Origin: Chromobacterium piscinae
GTDB taxonomy: Bacteria; Pseudomonadota; Gammaproteobacteria; Burkholderiales; Chromobacteriaceae
Length of the DNA: 64,000 nt
Reading direction: 5' to 3'
Assembly: GCF_021129175.1 (NCBI RefSeq)
Contig: NZ_JAJOHV010000035.1
Coordinates: 1-64,000 of the forward strand
The position numbers were made by a program, and so were the translations under genes. The first letter of the stretch is position 1; every line of letters starts with the position of its first letter. The notes below the pieces were generated by a model. That model saw only the letters and a program-made list of their open reading frames with translations. It ran no database searches and was not told the DNA's origin. Below, one piece after another: positions 1 to 8,767 of the stretch.

Positions 1-215
1 GGCTTCGCGGCCGCGGCGGGCGCGGAAGCGGCCACCGGCGCGGACGCGCCGCCCATGATCTCGATGGACTCGGGCTTCATCTGCTGTTCCGGCAGATGGC
101 CCACCACGTTCCACAAAACGACGGTGGCGATGGAAACCAGCACCACCGCGCCCACCAGGCGGCGGCGGGCGCGCTTTCTCAGCAATATCAGTTCATCGTG
201 GCTGGACAGTGCCAT
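1..215 (-). CDS. SPOR/DedD-like membrane-anchored protein (3' end outside window)
   Basis: Only the first 71 codons are visible. The protein starts with a short charged cytoplasmic stretch (HDELILLRKRARRRL), then one transmembrane segment (about residues 20-38), then an Ala/Pro-rich linker that runs off the window. This N-terminus is typical of DedD/SPOR proteins, which bind denuded septal peptidoglycan, and the folC-dedD order is known from other proteobacteria. The SPOR domain itself is not visible, so the family call is inference. The ATG at 215 has AGGAA upstream and lies 7 nt after the folC stop, so it is probably cotranscribed with folC. Confidence 0.6.
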   Translation of the reverse strand, partial: MALSSHDELILLRKRARRRLVGAVVLVSIATVVLWNVVGHLPEQQMKPESIEIMGGASAPVAASAPAAAAK

Positions 216-222
216 GCATTCC

Positions 223-1491
223 TCAAACCGGGTGTCGCCGGGCCGCTTCCACTTCCGCTACGGTGTGGAATGATCCGAAAACGACGATTCTATCATTGTC
301 GCCGGCCCGCGATAAGGCTGCCGACCACGCTTGGGCGACGGTATCGAAAGCGGACACCGACGCGACGCCGGCATTTTTCAGCGCCGCGGCGATGGCTTCG
401 CCGCTCTGGCCGCGCGGCATGTCCAGCCCGGCGGCCAGCCAATGGTCGAATTCGCCCTTCGCCAGTTCAACCACCGCCGCCATGTCCTTGTCGGCCAGCA
501 TCGAGAACACCGCGTAGCGGTTCTCCGCGTAAGGCAGCTGCTTGAGCGCGGCCACCATCGCCTTGACCGCGTGCGGATTGTGTCCGACATCCAGCACTAC
601 CGCCGGACGGCCCGGCAGCACCTGGAAGCGGCCCGGCCACTCCACCTCCACCAGCCCCTGCTTGATCGCGCCTATGCCCACCGGCAGTTGGTCGCGGATC
701 GCCTCCAGCGCGGCCAGGGCGCCGCAGGCGTTGACCATCTGGTAGCCGCCGCGCAGCGCCGGGATGGGCAGCGCGTGGCGGGCGTGGTCGCCGCAGCGGA
801 ACGACCACTGGTTGTCCATCCGGGTGTAGCCGAAATCGCGGCCGTACAGCTTCAGGTCCGCGCCGATGGCGGCCGCGTGGTCCAGCAGCCGCTTGGGCGG
901 CTCGGGATCGACGCAGATCGCCGGCTTGCCGGCGCGGTAGATGCCGGCCTTTTCAAAGCCGATGTCCTCGCGGTTGTCGCCCAGGATGGCCTGATGGTCC
1001 AGGTCCACGCTGACGACGACGGAGACGTCCGGCTCGAAGATGTTGACCGCGTCCAGCCGGCCGCCCAGCCCCACTTCCAGGATCATCACGTCCACCTTTT
1101 CGGCGACGAAACTGTGCACCGCGGCCAGGGTGCCGAATTCGAAATAGGTCAGCGTAGTGTCGCCGCGCGCGGCGTCTATCGCCTCGAAGCTGGCGATAAT
1201 GCGCTCGTCGCTGGCCGGCTTCAGATCGATGGCGATGCGCTCGTTGTAGCGCAGGATATGCGGCGAGGTATACGCGCCGACCTTGAAGCCGGCGGCGCGG
1301 AAAATGCTGGACAGCATCGCGCAGGTGGAACCCTTGCCGTTGGTGCCGGCCACCATGATCACTGGACAGGAAGGCTTGAGGCCCATCGCGTCGCGCACCC
1401 GGGACACGCGGGCCAGGCCCATGTCTATCGCCGCCGTGTGCAGGCTTTCCTGCCAGCTCAGCCAGTCGTCCAGCGTCTTTTTCATCGTCAT
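223..1491 (-). CDS. folC: Bifunctional folylpolyglutamate synthase/dihydrofolate synthase
   Basis: 422 aa, the usual FolC length. It adds glutamate to dihydropteroate and tetrahydrofolate in the cytoplasm. The Mur-ligase-type P-loop is clear (VAGTNGKGSTCAML, about residues 47-60), followed by the family signature TSPHILRYNERI. A second conserved block (DVGHNPHA, about residue 300) marks the C-terminal Mur-ligase domain. The ATG at 1491 overlaps the stop of the upstream ygfX-like gene in an ATGA, indicating translational coupling. A second in-frame ATG at 1485 is possible. Confidence 0.95.
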   Translation of the reverse strand: MTMKKTLDDWLSWQESLHTAAIDMGLARVSRVRDAMGLKPSCPVIMVAGTNGKGSTCAMLSSIFRAAGFKVGAYTSPHILRYNERIAIDLKPASDERIIASFEAIDAARGDTTLTYFEFGTLAAVHSFVAEKVDVMILEVGLGGRLDAVNIFEPDVSVVVSVDLDHQAILGDNREDIGFEKAGIYRAGKPAICVDPEPPKRLLDHAAAIGADLKLYGRDFGYTRMDNQWSFRCGDHARHALPIPALRGGYQMVNACGALAALEAIRDQLPVGIGAIKQGLVEVEWPGRFQVLPGRPAVVLDVGHNPHAVKAMVAALKQLPYAENRYAVFSMLADKDMAAVVELAKGEFDHWLAAGLDMPRGQSGEAIAAALKNAGVASVSAFDTVAQAWSAALSRAGDNDRIVVFGSFHTVAEVEAARRHPV

Positions 1492-1946
1492 CGGTGGGTT
1501 TCCGTCTCTTCTTCAGGCTGCGGCGGATGAAACCACAGCAGGTAAACTCTGAGCAGGCGGCGCGCTTCGGCGCCGGCCGAATCCGGCCACAGCATCACGC
1601 TGCGGCGCCTGCCGTCCTGCCTGGCGCTCAGCACCGTCAGCAGCGGGGTGACGAAGCAATCATCCAGTACTTCCGCCTCGCGCCGCTCGCCTCCGCGGCA
1701 CAGGAACAAGCGGCCGCGCGGGTCGATTTCCAATCGTTCCGGAGCCTCGCCCCACAGCCATCCGTCGGCGCGCAACGCGCGCCGTGCCAGCCAAGCCGCG
1801 GCCGGCACGCTGATCAGATAAGCCGCCGGCAGGTGCCAGGCCACGACGGCCGCATAGGCGGCGAAAGCGGCCGACACCAAGGCCAGCCACCAACGCGACG
1901 GCCGCAGCGGCACCGAGAAGGGTTGCAGCGGCGGCCGTTCGCGCAT
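1488..1946 (-). CDS. YgfX-like small membrane protein
   Basis: 152 aa. A basic N-terminus is followed by two closely spaced transmembrane helices (about residues 15-55, WWLALVSAAFAAYAAVVAWH and YLISVPAAAWLARRAL), then a soluble domain containing RLFLCRGG and a C-terminal RRLLRVYLLW stretch. This layout matches the YgfX/CptA-type family, though without a homology search the call rests on topology and a few motifs. In E. coli YgfX pairs with SdhE; no sdhE lies beside it here. It is sandwiched 5 nt after an acidic hypothetical gene and overlaps folC by 4 nt, so it sits in the middle of an operon. Confidence 0.6.
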   Translation of the reverse strand: MRERPPLQPFSVPLRPSRWWLALVSAAFAAYAAVVAWHLPAAYLISVPAAAWLARRALRADGWLWGEAPERLEIDPRGRLFLCRGGERREAEVLDDCFVTPLLTVLSARQDGRRRSVMLWPDSAGAEARRLLRVYLLWFHPPQPEEETETHR

Positions 1947-1951
1947 GGGTT

Positions 1952-2308
1952 TTACAGCTCGCTGGCCGGGCTGTTGGTGATGTCGTCGTCGACGCTGTCC
2001 ATCACCGTGGAGTGGATTTCCACATCGAACCACTCCCAGAACGCCTTCAGCGACAAATCCTTGGGCCACAGGGCTTCGTCCTCGTCCCAGGACGCGAGTT
2101 CCATCTTGAACAGCTGTTCGCTGATCTCGTCGATATGGGCGACGCCCTCTTCCGGCTCGATGAACTCCGGCAGCAGAATGGCGGTGCAGTCGCTGCGCAG
2201 GCTGTCCAGCGACAGGTCGATCATGTCGGTGTCCGGCAGCTGGTTCAGCCAATCCAGGAACGGTTGCTTCGGTTTGATCACGGCAACGGCGCGGTCGACG
2301 AAATACAT
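1952..2308 (-). CDS. Conserved acidic hypothetical protein
   Basis: 118 aa, strongly acidic, with no signal peptide or membrane helix. It begins MYFVDRAVAVIKPKQPFLDWL and carries many Asp/Glu residues (for example WDEDEALWPKD), ending with a DSVDDD run. I do not recognise a functional domain; it looks like a single-domain cytoplasmic protein. It is the first gene of the leftward group with ygfX-like, folC and the SPOR-type gene. An extended -10 sequence (TGATACAAT, minus strand, 2345-2353) lies about 40 nt upstream and may be the operon promoter. The divergent neighbour is uup. Confidence 0.7.
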   Translation of the reverse strand: MYFVDRAVAVIKPKQPFLDWLNQLPDTDMIDLSLDSLRSDCTAILLPEFIEPEEGVAHIDEISEQLFKMELASWDEDEALWPKDLSLKAFWEWFDVEIHSTVMDSVDDDITNSPASEL

Positions 2309-2441
2309 GGCGGGACCTTTCGGACAAATGTTGATTCGGCGCGCATTGTATCAGCCCCGAAGCCGCCAGGCGACCCGTCCGCCGGCAGGGCCATCGTGTT
2401 AAACTGGCCGGTATTTTCCCATCTCGCAAGACACACAGAAC

Positions 2442-4355
2442 ATGGCCCTGATTACCGTCGAGAAGGCATGCCTCGCCTTCGGACACCACGCGCTGCTGGA
2501 CAACGTAGACTTCGCCCTGGAACCGGGCGAGGCGGTCGGCCTGATCGGCCGCAACGGCGCGGGCAAGTCGTCGCTGCTGAAAGGCATCGCCGGCGCGGTG
2601 CAGCTGGACGACGGCCGCATCAACACCAAGGGCGACGTCAAGGTCGCCTACGTGCCGCAGGAACCGGAATTCAACCCCGAGCACACTGTCTTCGAGGCGG
2701 TGGCCGAGGGGCTGGGCGACTTGAAGGCGCTGCTGACCGAATACCATCACGTCACCCAGCAGCTGACCCAGGCCGACGCCGACCACGAACAGGCGCTCTC
2801 CCGGATGGAAACCATCCAGCACGAACTGGAAGCCCGCGGCGGCTGGCAGTTCGACGCGCTGATCTCGTCCACGCTAAGCCACCTGGGCCTGGACGCCGAC
2901 GCCCGCATCTCGGCGCTGTCCGGCGGCTGGAAAAAACGCGTGGCGCTGGCGCGCGCGCTGGCGTCCAAACCCGATGTGCTGCTGCTGGACGAGCCGACCA
3001 ACCACCTGGACGTTTCCGCCATCGAATGGCTGGAAGGCCTGATCAAAGGCTTCTCCGGCAGCGTGCTGCTGATCACCCACGACCGCCGCTTCCTCGACAA
3101 CGTCGCCACCCGCATCATCGAACTGGACCGCGGCATCCTGCGCAGCTACCCGGGCAGCTTCTCCGCCTACCAGACACGCAAGGCGGAAGAGCTGGCCATC
3201 GAAGAAGAGCAGAACCGCATATTCGACAAATTCCACGCCCAGGAAGAAGTGTGGATCCGCAAGGGCATCGAGGCGCGCCGCACCCGCAACGAAGGCCGCG
3301 TGCGCCGGCTGGAGGCCATCCGCCGCGAGCGGTCCGCCCGCCGCGAGCGCGTGGGCAAGGTCAACTTCCAGTTGGACGCCGGCGAGCGCTCCGGCAAGCT
3401 GGTGGCCGAGCTGGAACACGTCGACAAGGGCTTCGGCGGCAGGCAGCTGATCCGCGATTTCACCAGCCGCATCCTGCGCGGGGACAAGATCGGCCTGATC
3501 GGGCCCAACGGCGCCGGCAAGACCACGCTGCTGAAGCTGATCCTGGGCGAGCTGGAACCCGACTCCGGCTCGGTCAAGCAAGGCACCAAGCTGGAAATCG
3601 CCTACTTCGACCAGTTTCGCGAGCAGCTGGACGAGGAAATGAGCGTGGCCGACGTGATCAGCCAGGGCAACGACTTCGTCGAGATCGGCGGCGTCAAGAA
3701 ACACGTGATGAGCTATCTGGAAGACTTCCTGTTCTCGCCGCAGCGCGCCAGAAGCCCGGTGCGCTCGCTGTCCGGCGGCGAACGCAACCGCCTGCTGCTG
3801 GCCCGGCTGTTCACCCGCCCAGCCAATGTGCTGGTGCTGGACGAGCCGACCAACGACCTCGACATCGACACGCTGGAACTGCTGGAAGACGTGATCGCCC
3901 AGTACGCGGGCACCGTATTCCTGGTCAGCCACGACCGAGCCTTCCTGGACAATGTGGTCACCCAGGTGATCGCCTTCGAGGGCGAAGGCCGGCTGGAAGA
4001 GTATCCGGGCGGCTACCAGGACTGGCTGGACGCCAAGAAACGCATGGCCGAGTTCACCTCTACCGAAAAGGCCAAGGAAACCGCTCAGGCCGCCGCGCCC
4101 GCGCGCCAGGACAAGCCCAAGGCCGCGCGCAACAAGCTGTCCTACAACGAAACCCGCGAGCTGGCGGCGCTGCCGGACCAGATCAGCGCGCTGGAGACGG
4201 AGCAGGCCGAGCTGAACCAGCGCCTGCTCGACCCCAACTGCTACCGCGACACGCCCAAGGAAGCCATCGCCTGGCAACAGCGCATCGAGGAAATCGACGA
4301 GCTGCTGCTGGAAAAGCTGGCCCGCTGGGAAGACCTGGAGCAACGCGGCCGCTGA
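2442..4355 (+). CDS. uup: ABC-F family ATPase Uup
   Basis: 637 aa, with two ABC ATPase domains and no membrane domain, as in the ABC-F family acting on ribosomes; Uup is also linked to precise excision of transposons. Domain 1 has Walker A GRNGAGKS, signature LSGGWKKR and Walker B LLLDEPTNHLD. Domain 2 has GPNGAGKT, LSGGERNR and VLDEPTNDLD. The Arg-rich linker (about residues 240-310) and a C-terminal coiled-coil extension (about 560-637, Lys/Ala-rich then Glu-rich) favour Uup over EttA or YheS. Monocistronic, divergent from the folC group. A GC-rich hairpin without a T-tract follows at 4366-4382. Confidence 0.92.
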   Translation: MALITVEKACLAFGHHALLDNVDFALEPGEAVGLIGRNGAGKSSLLKGIAGAVQLDDGRINTKGDVKVAYVPQEPEFNPEHTVFEAVAEGLGDLKALLTEYHHVTQQLTQADADHEQALSRMETIQHELEARGGWQFDALISSTLSHLGLDADARISALSGGWKKRVALARALASKPDVLLLDEPTNHLDVSAIEWLEGLIKGFSGSVLLITHDRRFLDNVATRIIELDRGILRSYPGSFSAYQTRKAEELAIEEEQNRIFDKFHAQEEVWIRKGIEARRTRNEGRVRRLEAIRRERSARRERVGKVNFQLDAGERSGKLVAELEHVDKGFGGRQLIRDFTSRILRGDKIGLIGPNGAGKTTLLKLILGELEPDSGSVKQGTKLEIAYFDQFREQLDEEMSVADVISQGNDFVEIGGVKKHVMSYLEDFLFSPQRARSPVRSLSGGERNRLLLARLFTRPANVLVLDEPTNDLDIDTLELLEDVIAQYAGTVFLVSHDRAFLDNVVTQVIAFEGEGRLEEYPGGYQDWLDAKKRMAEFTSTEKAKETAQAAAPARQDKPKAARNKLSYNETRELAALPDQISALETEQAELNQRLLDPNCYRDTPKEAIAWQQRIEEIDELLLEKLARWEDLEQRGR

Positions 4356-4499
4356 GTCCCCGCTTGGCGGCGCTTTGCCGCCCAGCCTCGAATGGGCTAC
4401 ACCGGAAGGAGCAGAGGCGACGCCCGGACTCCATCCAGCCTCCCGCGCCGGCCGCGGCTTGCGTCGCCAAGACCCAACCAGACACAGGGCGGAGGACAT

Positions 4500-5297
4500 G
4501 TGGCGCCACTCGAGAGCCGAAAACCGCGGCACGGGCAAGGCCGGCGGCTCGCGGCGGCGCTGGCGATGCTTGCCAGCGCCGTCCAGGCCGCGCCGCTCGC
4601 TTGCGCTTCCGACGTGGACTTCCCGCCCTATGTCTTCACTTCATCGTCCGGCTTCGCCGGCGGCGCTCAGGACACCGGGCTCGCCATCAACGTGCTGCAG
4701 CGCGCGCTGAGGCGCGCCGGGCGCGAGCCGGCGGTCATCGAAAGACTGCCGTGGAAGCGTTGCCGCGAAATGGTCGCCCACGGCCAGATCGACATCGCCA
4801 TCGACGTCCCCTCCCGCGAACTCGACGAAAAGCGCTTTCTGGCTACCGACGCCTACGCCGAAGTCCATCACCTGTATTTCTATTCCGCCAGAAAGCACCC
4901 CGACGGCGCGCCGCTGCGCGCGCTGTCCGATCTCAAGCGCTACACCGTGTGCGGCCTGTTCGGCAACCGCCTGGACGCGTTCGGCGTCGATCCTTCGCGC
5001 CAGGACATCGGCTCGAAAAACGAGCGCAGCGCGATCAGCAAGATCATCGAGAACCGCTGCGACGTCTTCATCGAAATCCGCGAAGTGGTGGACAGCCTGT
5101 CCGAACGCGACGCGGCGCTGCGCGATCTGTTCAACGGGCCGGCGCTCCGCCGCGCCGATCTGCCCGGCGCCCCCCCCACCGGCCTGCACTTCGAGTTCAG
5201 CCGCGTGTCGAAAGACGGCCGCGCGCTGCAGCAATCGTTCAACGCCACCATCCGCGACCTGATCCGCAACAATGAAATGACCCGGATGATGCCGTGA
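4500..5297 (+). CDS. Exported family-3 solute-binding-like protein
   Basis: 265 aa from the GTG at 4500, which has GGAGGA just upstream; longer in-frame starts exist from 4392 but would bury the signal peptide. The signal peptide is LAAALAMLASAVQA with cleavage before APLACASD. The mature part has the periplasmic amino-acid-binding fold pattern: an N-terminal FPPYVF substrate-loop sequence and a middle IDIAIDVPSRELDEKRF section. No permease or ATPase gene is adjacent, so this may be an orphan or sensory binding protein rather than a transporter subunit. It converges with the next gene with only 6 nt between the stops. Confidence 0.75.
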   Translation: MAPLESRKPRHGQGRRLAAALAMLASAVQAAPLACASDVDFPPYVFTSSSGFAGGAQDTGLAINVLQRALRRAGREPAVIERLPWKRCREMVAHGQIDIAIDVPSRELDEKRFLATDAYAEVHHLYFYSARKHPDGAPLRALSDLKRYTVCGLFGNRLDAFGVDPSRQDIGSKNERSAISKIIENRCDVFIEIREVVDSLSERDAALRDLFNGPALRRADLPGAPPTGLHFEFSRVSKDGRALQQSFNATIRDLIRNNEMTRMMP

Positions 5298-5303
5298 TGC
5301 CAC

Positions 5304-6308
5304 TCACTTCAGCGGCTTGCCGAACACCGTTTTCGAGGCGACCGGCATTAGCTGGTCAACATTGCGGCTGGTGGCCACCAGGATGGGCACCAGGATTTCC
5401 TTGGCCGGCGAATGGCCATGCAGATGCGAAACCAGCGCGCCGGCCGCAGAGCTGCCCATCAAATACGGCTGCTGCATGCCGACGGCGATCAAGGCGTCGC
5501 TCTTGAGCAGGCGGACCACGTCCGGCATCGCGTCGAAGGAAACCAGCAGCACTTGCTTTTGCTTGCCCGCCTCACGTATCGCCCGCATCGCTCCATCCAC
5601 CGGCTGGTCGGTTTCGATGAAGAAGCCCCGCATGCCCGGATGCGCGGCCAGCATCTCTTTGACATAGTGGTATGTCTCCTCGGCGGAGTAATCCCTCATC
5701 TGCCTGAGCACGATCTCGCGCGGGAAGCCGGCGTCCCGCATCGCGTCGCGGAATCCATTGGTGCGGTCCTGGCCGTTTTTCCGCGACAATTCGATGGTGA
5801 CCATGCCGTAGGCCCCGCTGCCCCAGTTTCGCGCCTTAAGGGCCTTCGCCAGCTCCGCGCCCACATCGTATGCGCCGCGATAGTTGTCCGATTTGACGAA
5901 GCTGACGTAATCGCCGCCACTGGCGCCGATATCGGCGATGGCGACCGGAATGCCCGCCCGCCGGGCCAGGGTGAGCGCCTCTTCCGCAGACTTGCTGTTG
6001 GTCGGGGAAATCACGATGCCCGCGACGTGGCGATCGATGGCCTGGCGGACATTGTTCAGCTGCATTTCCGCGTTGAGCTTGCTGTCCAGCTCCGAAAACG
6101 CGTAGCCATTCTCCTCCGCCACCGCCTTCACGCCCTTGCCGACCGTGTTCCAGAACGGCAGATCCGCCTTGGCGGTGATGTAGACGATTTCAGCGGACAG
6201 GGCATGGAGCGGGACGAACCCGATGAAGATCGCCAATGCCCATGGCAACGCGCGGCGCATCAGTGGCGCGATCCTCAAAACGATTGTGGAGACCGTTACA
6301 ATATTCAC
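5304..6308 (-). CDS. Periplasmic sugar-binding-protein-like (Peripla_BP_4)
   Basis: 334 aa from a GTG at 6308 preceded by GGGGAG; an internal ATG at 6260 (MRRALPWAL) is an alternative. A signal peptide ends near HALSAEIVYI. The mature protein resembles RbsB-type binding proteins: PFWNTVGKGVKAVAEENG at the N-terminus, the middle GIVISPTNSKSAEEALTLAR, and a C-terminal VGMQQPYLMG section. Like the neighbouring binding protein it lacks transporter genes nearby, so it may feed a distant transporter or a sensor. The ligand cannot be deduced from sequence. Confidence 0.8.
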   Translation of the reverse strand: MNIVTVSTIVLRIAPLMRRALPWALAIFIGFVPLHALSAEIVYITAKADLPFWNTVGKGVKAVAEENGYAFSELDSKLNAEMQLNNVRQAIDRHVAGIVISPTNSKSAEEALTLARRAGIPVAIADIGASGGDYVSFVKSDNYRGAYDVGAELAKALKARNWGSGAYGMVTIELSRKNGQDRTNGFRDAMRDAGFPREIVLRQMRDYSAEETYHYVKEMLAAHPGMRGFFIETDQPVDGAMRAIREAGKQKQVLLVSFDAMPDVVRLLKSDALIAVGMQQPYLMGSSAAGALVSHLHGHSPAKEILVPILVATSRNVDQLMPVASKTVFGKPLK

Positions 6309-6628
6309 CCCGCATCTCCCCTCGGAAAGATGTCGAATCGAGCTTCCATTTTAGCCGGACAGGCGCGATATCCATGGAAAATCACGGGCGGCCCAGCGCC
6401 GCCATGCCCGCCGGCGCGCCATTCTTTCCGCATCCGCCATCCGCCGGCCATAAGCCGATTCGCTTCCGCATTTACACTGGGACGCGGGCCCGCGCCCCGA
6501 CGCGCGCTATACTGCCCCCAAAGCAGCCCTTCCCGCGCAGCGCGCGGGAGCAAGACAAATCGCCGCGGCGCGCGACGCGAGGCGGACAGCCCCTCCGCGG
6601 CATGGAAATGACAGGAGTCCAAGCGACA
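6309..6628. other. 320-nt intergenic region, divergent promoters
   Basis: Separates the minus-strand sugar-binding gene from the plus-strand C40 peptidase gene, so it should carry promoters for both. The only clear element is a -10-like TATACT at 6508-6513 facing the C40 gene, without a good -35. A GC-rich hairpin (CCCGCGC/GCGCGGG around 6532-6549) would lie in the 5' leader. No convincing ORF is seen. Confidence 0.4.
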
Positions 6629-7192
6629 ATGGAAGACACCCAGCTGAATGACGACGGTACCGGCCGTCGCCGCCTGCTGCAGGGCGCGGCGCTGGCGGGC
6701 CTCGCCGCCCTGCTCGCCGCCTGCGGCACCACGCCGGTGAAGACCAGCCAGCAGCGCCCGCGCCCAGGCAAGCCTGGCGGCGACACCTCGCTGTCCAACA
6801 TCACCGCCGACGGCAACGGCCGCGAAATCCTGCTGTATACGATAGGCCTGCTGGACGGCGGCTACCAGTTCGGCGGCAGCAATCCGGAGGCCGGCCTCGA
6901 TTGCAGCGGCATGGTCAGCTACATCTATCAAAACGCCGTCGGCATTCGCCTGCCGCACAACGCCGCGCAGATCGCCAACATCGCGCGGCCGATCTCGGAC
7001 AACCAGATGCAAGTCGGCGACCTGGTGTTCTTCAACACCATGAACCGGCCGTTCTCGCATATGGGCATCTTCATCGGCGACGGCAAGTTCGTCCACGCGC
7101 CGCGCACCAACAGCACCATACGCGTCGCGCGGCTGGACAATGTCTACTTCGCGCCGCGCTACCAGGGCGCGCGCACCGTGCTGCGCGCCTGA
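6629..7192 (+). CDS. NlpC/P60 (C40) cell-wall peptidase lipoprotein
   Basis: 187 aa from the ATG at 6629; AGGAG lies 11 nt upstream, and earlier in-frame ATGs at 6602 and 6608 are possible. The N-terminus has a twin-arginine-like GRRRLLQGAALAG followed by the lipobox LLAAC, so it is probably exported and lipidated, possibly by Tat. The C40 catalytic Cys is in LDCSGMVSYIY, the His in SHMGIFIGDGKFVHAP, and the tail fits a papain-like endopeptidase cleaving peptidoglycan stem peptides. The length suits a single catalytic domain with a short linker. No neighbour suggests a dedicated role. Confidence 0.88.
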   Translation: MEDTQLNDDGTGRRRLLQGAALAGLAALLAACGTTPVKTSQQRPRPGKPGGDTSLSNITADGNGREILLYTIGLLDGGYQFGGSNPEAGLDCSGMVSYIYQNAVGIRLPHNAAQIANIARPISDNQMQVGDLVFFNTMNRPFSHMGIFIGDGKFVHAPRTNSTIRVARLDNVYFAPRYQGARTVLRA

Positions 7193-7337
7193 TTTCCGGG
7201 CCGCCTCCCGGCGGCCTCGCCATCCCCCCAACAAAAAATTTCTCCTTGCCGGGAATAATCGGCGGCCTCCCTGCGTATACCCCATGCAAGCGCGGACCAA
7301 GCGTCCCGCTTCCCTACCACACGACCAGGAGCCATCG

Positions 7338-7712
7338 ATGAACCGCACCCTGTTGCTAGGCGGCATGCTCGCCGCGCTCGCCGCCGCGCAGATCCAGGCC
7401 GCGCCGTCCCCGATATCGACGCGCGAGGGCGCGCTGACCGACCCCGCCGGCATGACGCTCTACGTGTTCGCAAAAGACCAGCCTGGCAATGGCCGCAGCG
7501 CCTGCAACGGCTCATGCGCGGCATTGTGGCCGCCCCTGGCCGCCGAAGCGGACGCCCAACCCGAAGGCGATCTGGCTCTGATTGCCCGCGACGACGGCTC
7601 GCGACAATGGTCGTGGCGCGGCAAGCCACTCTACCGCTTCGCCCAGGACCTCGCGCCCGGCGAGCGCAAAGGCGACAACTTCAAGCAACTCTGGCAAGTG
7701 GCCCGGCCCTGA
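7338..7712 (+). CDS. Secreted COG4315-type repeat protein
   Basis: 124 aa with a signal peptide (MNRTLLLGGMLAALAAAQIQA). The mature part has the two short repeats of this family, GMTLYVFAKDQPG with NGSCAALWPPL, and GKPLYRFAQDLAPGERKGDNF. These Y-x-aromatic-xx-D repeats define a periplasmic domain of unknown biochemistry that is common next to ECF sigma genes. It is the first gene of a set with the YVTN propeller, sigma factor and anti-sigma factor, 27 nt before the propeller gene, so a shared transcript is likely. No cysteine follows the signal peptide, so it is not a lipoprotein. Confidence 0.85.
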   Translation: MNRTLLLGGMLAALAAAQIQAAPSPISTREGALTDPAGMTLYVFAKDQPGNGRSACNGSCAALWPPLAAEADAQPEGDLALIARDDGSRQWSWRGKPLYRFAQDLAPGERKGDNFKQLWQVARP

Positions 7713-7739
7713 CCCCTCTGAAAAACCAGGAAAACCAGC

Positions 7740-8720
7740 ATGCGAAAAACCGCTTCCCTTTTGGCCGCCTCCGCGCTGTGGGCGCTGGCGCAAATTTCAG
7801 CCGCCGCCCAGGCTTTCGACCCGGACATCCACAACAACACGCTGGCGGTCAGCCCCGATGAAAGCCTGGCGATAGCCGGCAATAGCCAGACGGCCGAGCT
7901 GAAGGTATACGACCTGGCGCAAGGGCGGCTCAAAGCCGCGCTGCCCGGCTTCATCACCCCGCGCAACATCGTGTTCGCGCCGGATGGCCGCCGCTTTTAC
8001 GTCACAGATAGCAGCAAAGGCCTGCTGGAGCGCTGGAATGCCGGCACGCTGACGCTGGAGGCCAGCCTGGCCCTGGGCCCCGGCGCTTTCGGCAGCGCCA
8101 TCGACCGCCAAGGCGCCCGCCTCTACGTCAACAATCAGGCATCCAACACGGTCAGCGTGGTGGATTTGAAGGCCTGGAGGGTCAGCAAAGTGATCACCGG
8201 CTTTTCCGGCCCGCGCCAGGGCGTCAAGCTATCGCCGGACGGCGCCGACCTCTATGTCACCAACTTCCGCAGCGACAAGCTGAGCGTGGTGGACACCTCG
8301 TCCCTGGCCGTGCTCCGGGAGATCGGCGGCTTCAACAAAATACGCGCGATTTCGATCTCCGCCGACGGCGGCACCCTGTACGCGGCCAACAGCGGCGACG
8401 ACACCCTGGCCAAGGTGGATACCCGGTCCGGCAAGATCACGGCCGCCGTGGCCGTGGGCAGCGAACCCTATGGCGCCGCTCTGCGCCCCGACGGCAAAGT
8501 CCTGTACTCTGGCAATTTGAAGAGCAACTCGCTCACCGAGGTCGCCTTGCCGGCATTCCGGCCTGCCGCGCAGATCGGCGGCTTGTCCGGCCCGCGCCAA
8601 GCCATCTCATTCAGCAAGGACAGCCGCAAGGCCTGGGTGCTGAACGAGGATCTGAGCGTGGCGGAACTCGACTTGGCGACGCGCCGGATCATCAGGGAGC
8701 TCAAGCCATCGGCGAACTAG
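7740..8720 (+). CDS. Exported YVTN-family beta-propeller protein
   Basis: 326 aa with a signal peptide ending around AAQAFDPDIHNN. The mature part is a series of about seven repeats of the type ISADGGTLYAANSGDDTLAKVD (about every 40-45 residues), the hallmark of YVTN/NHL-like propellers. Such proteins act as periplasmic scaffolds or binding platforms; no enzyme active site is visible. The gene ends at 8720 and the sigma factor reading frame overlaps or abuts its 3' end, which couples the two. With the upstream COG4315 gene it makes a plausible envelope module under the sigma/anti-sigma pair. Confidence 0.85.
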   Translation: MRKTASLLAASALWALAQISAAAQAFDPDIHNNTLAVSPDESLAIAGNSQTAELKVYDLAQGRLKAALPGFITPRNIVFAPDGRRFYVTDSSKGLLERWNAGTLTLEASLALGPGAFGSAIDRQGARLYVNNQASNTVSVVDLKAWRVSKVITGFSGPRQGVKLSPDGADLYVTNFRSDKLSVVDTSSLAVLREIGGFNKIRAISISADGGTLYAANSGDDTLAKVDTRSGKITAAVAVGSEPYGAALRPDGKVLYSGNLKSNSLTEVALPAFRPAAQIGGLSGPRQAISFSKDSRKAWVLNEDLSVAELDLATRRIIRELKPSAN

Positions 8721-8767
8721 AACCGGAGCGGCAGTTTCATCGACTGCTGCTGGGCAACCTCGCCCGG

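Noticed and set aside
2012-5275. Very long plus-strand ORF (over 1000 codons) across uup and the next gene
   Set aside because: It is a GC-rich shadow frame of uup with Arg/Ala/Gly-rich translation and no domain.
7199-7216. GGCCGCC/GGCGGCC hairpin after the C40 peptidase gene as terminator
   Set aside because: No T-tract follows, so evidence is insufficient; likewise the hairpin at 4366-4382 after uup.
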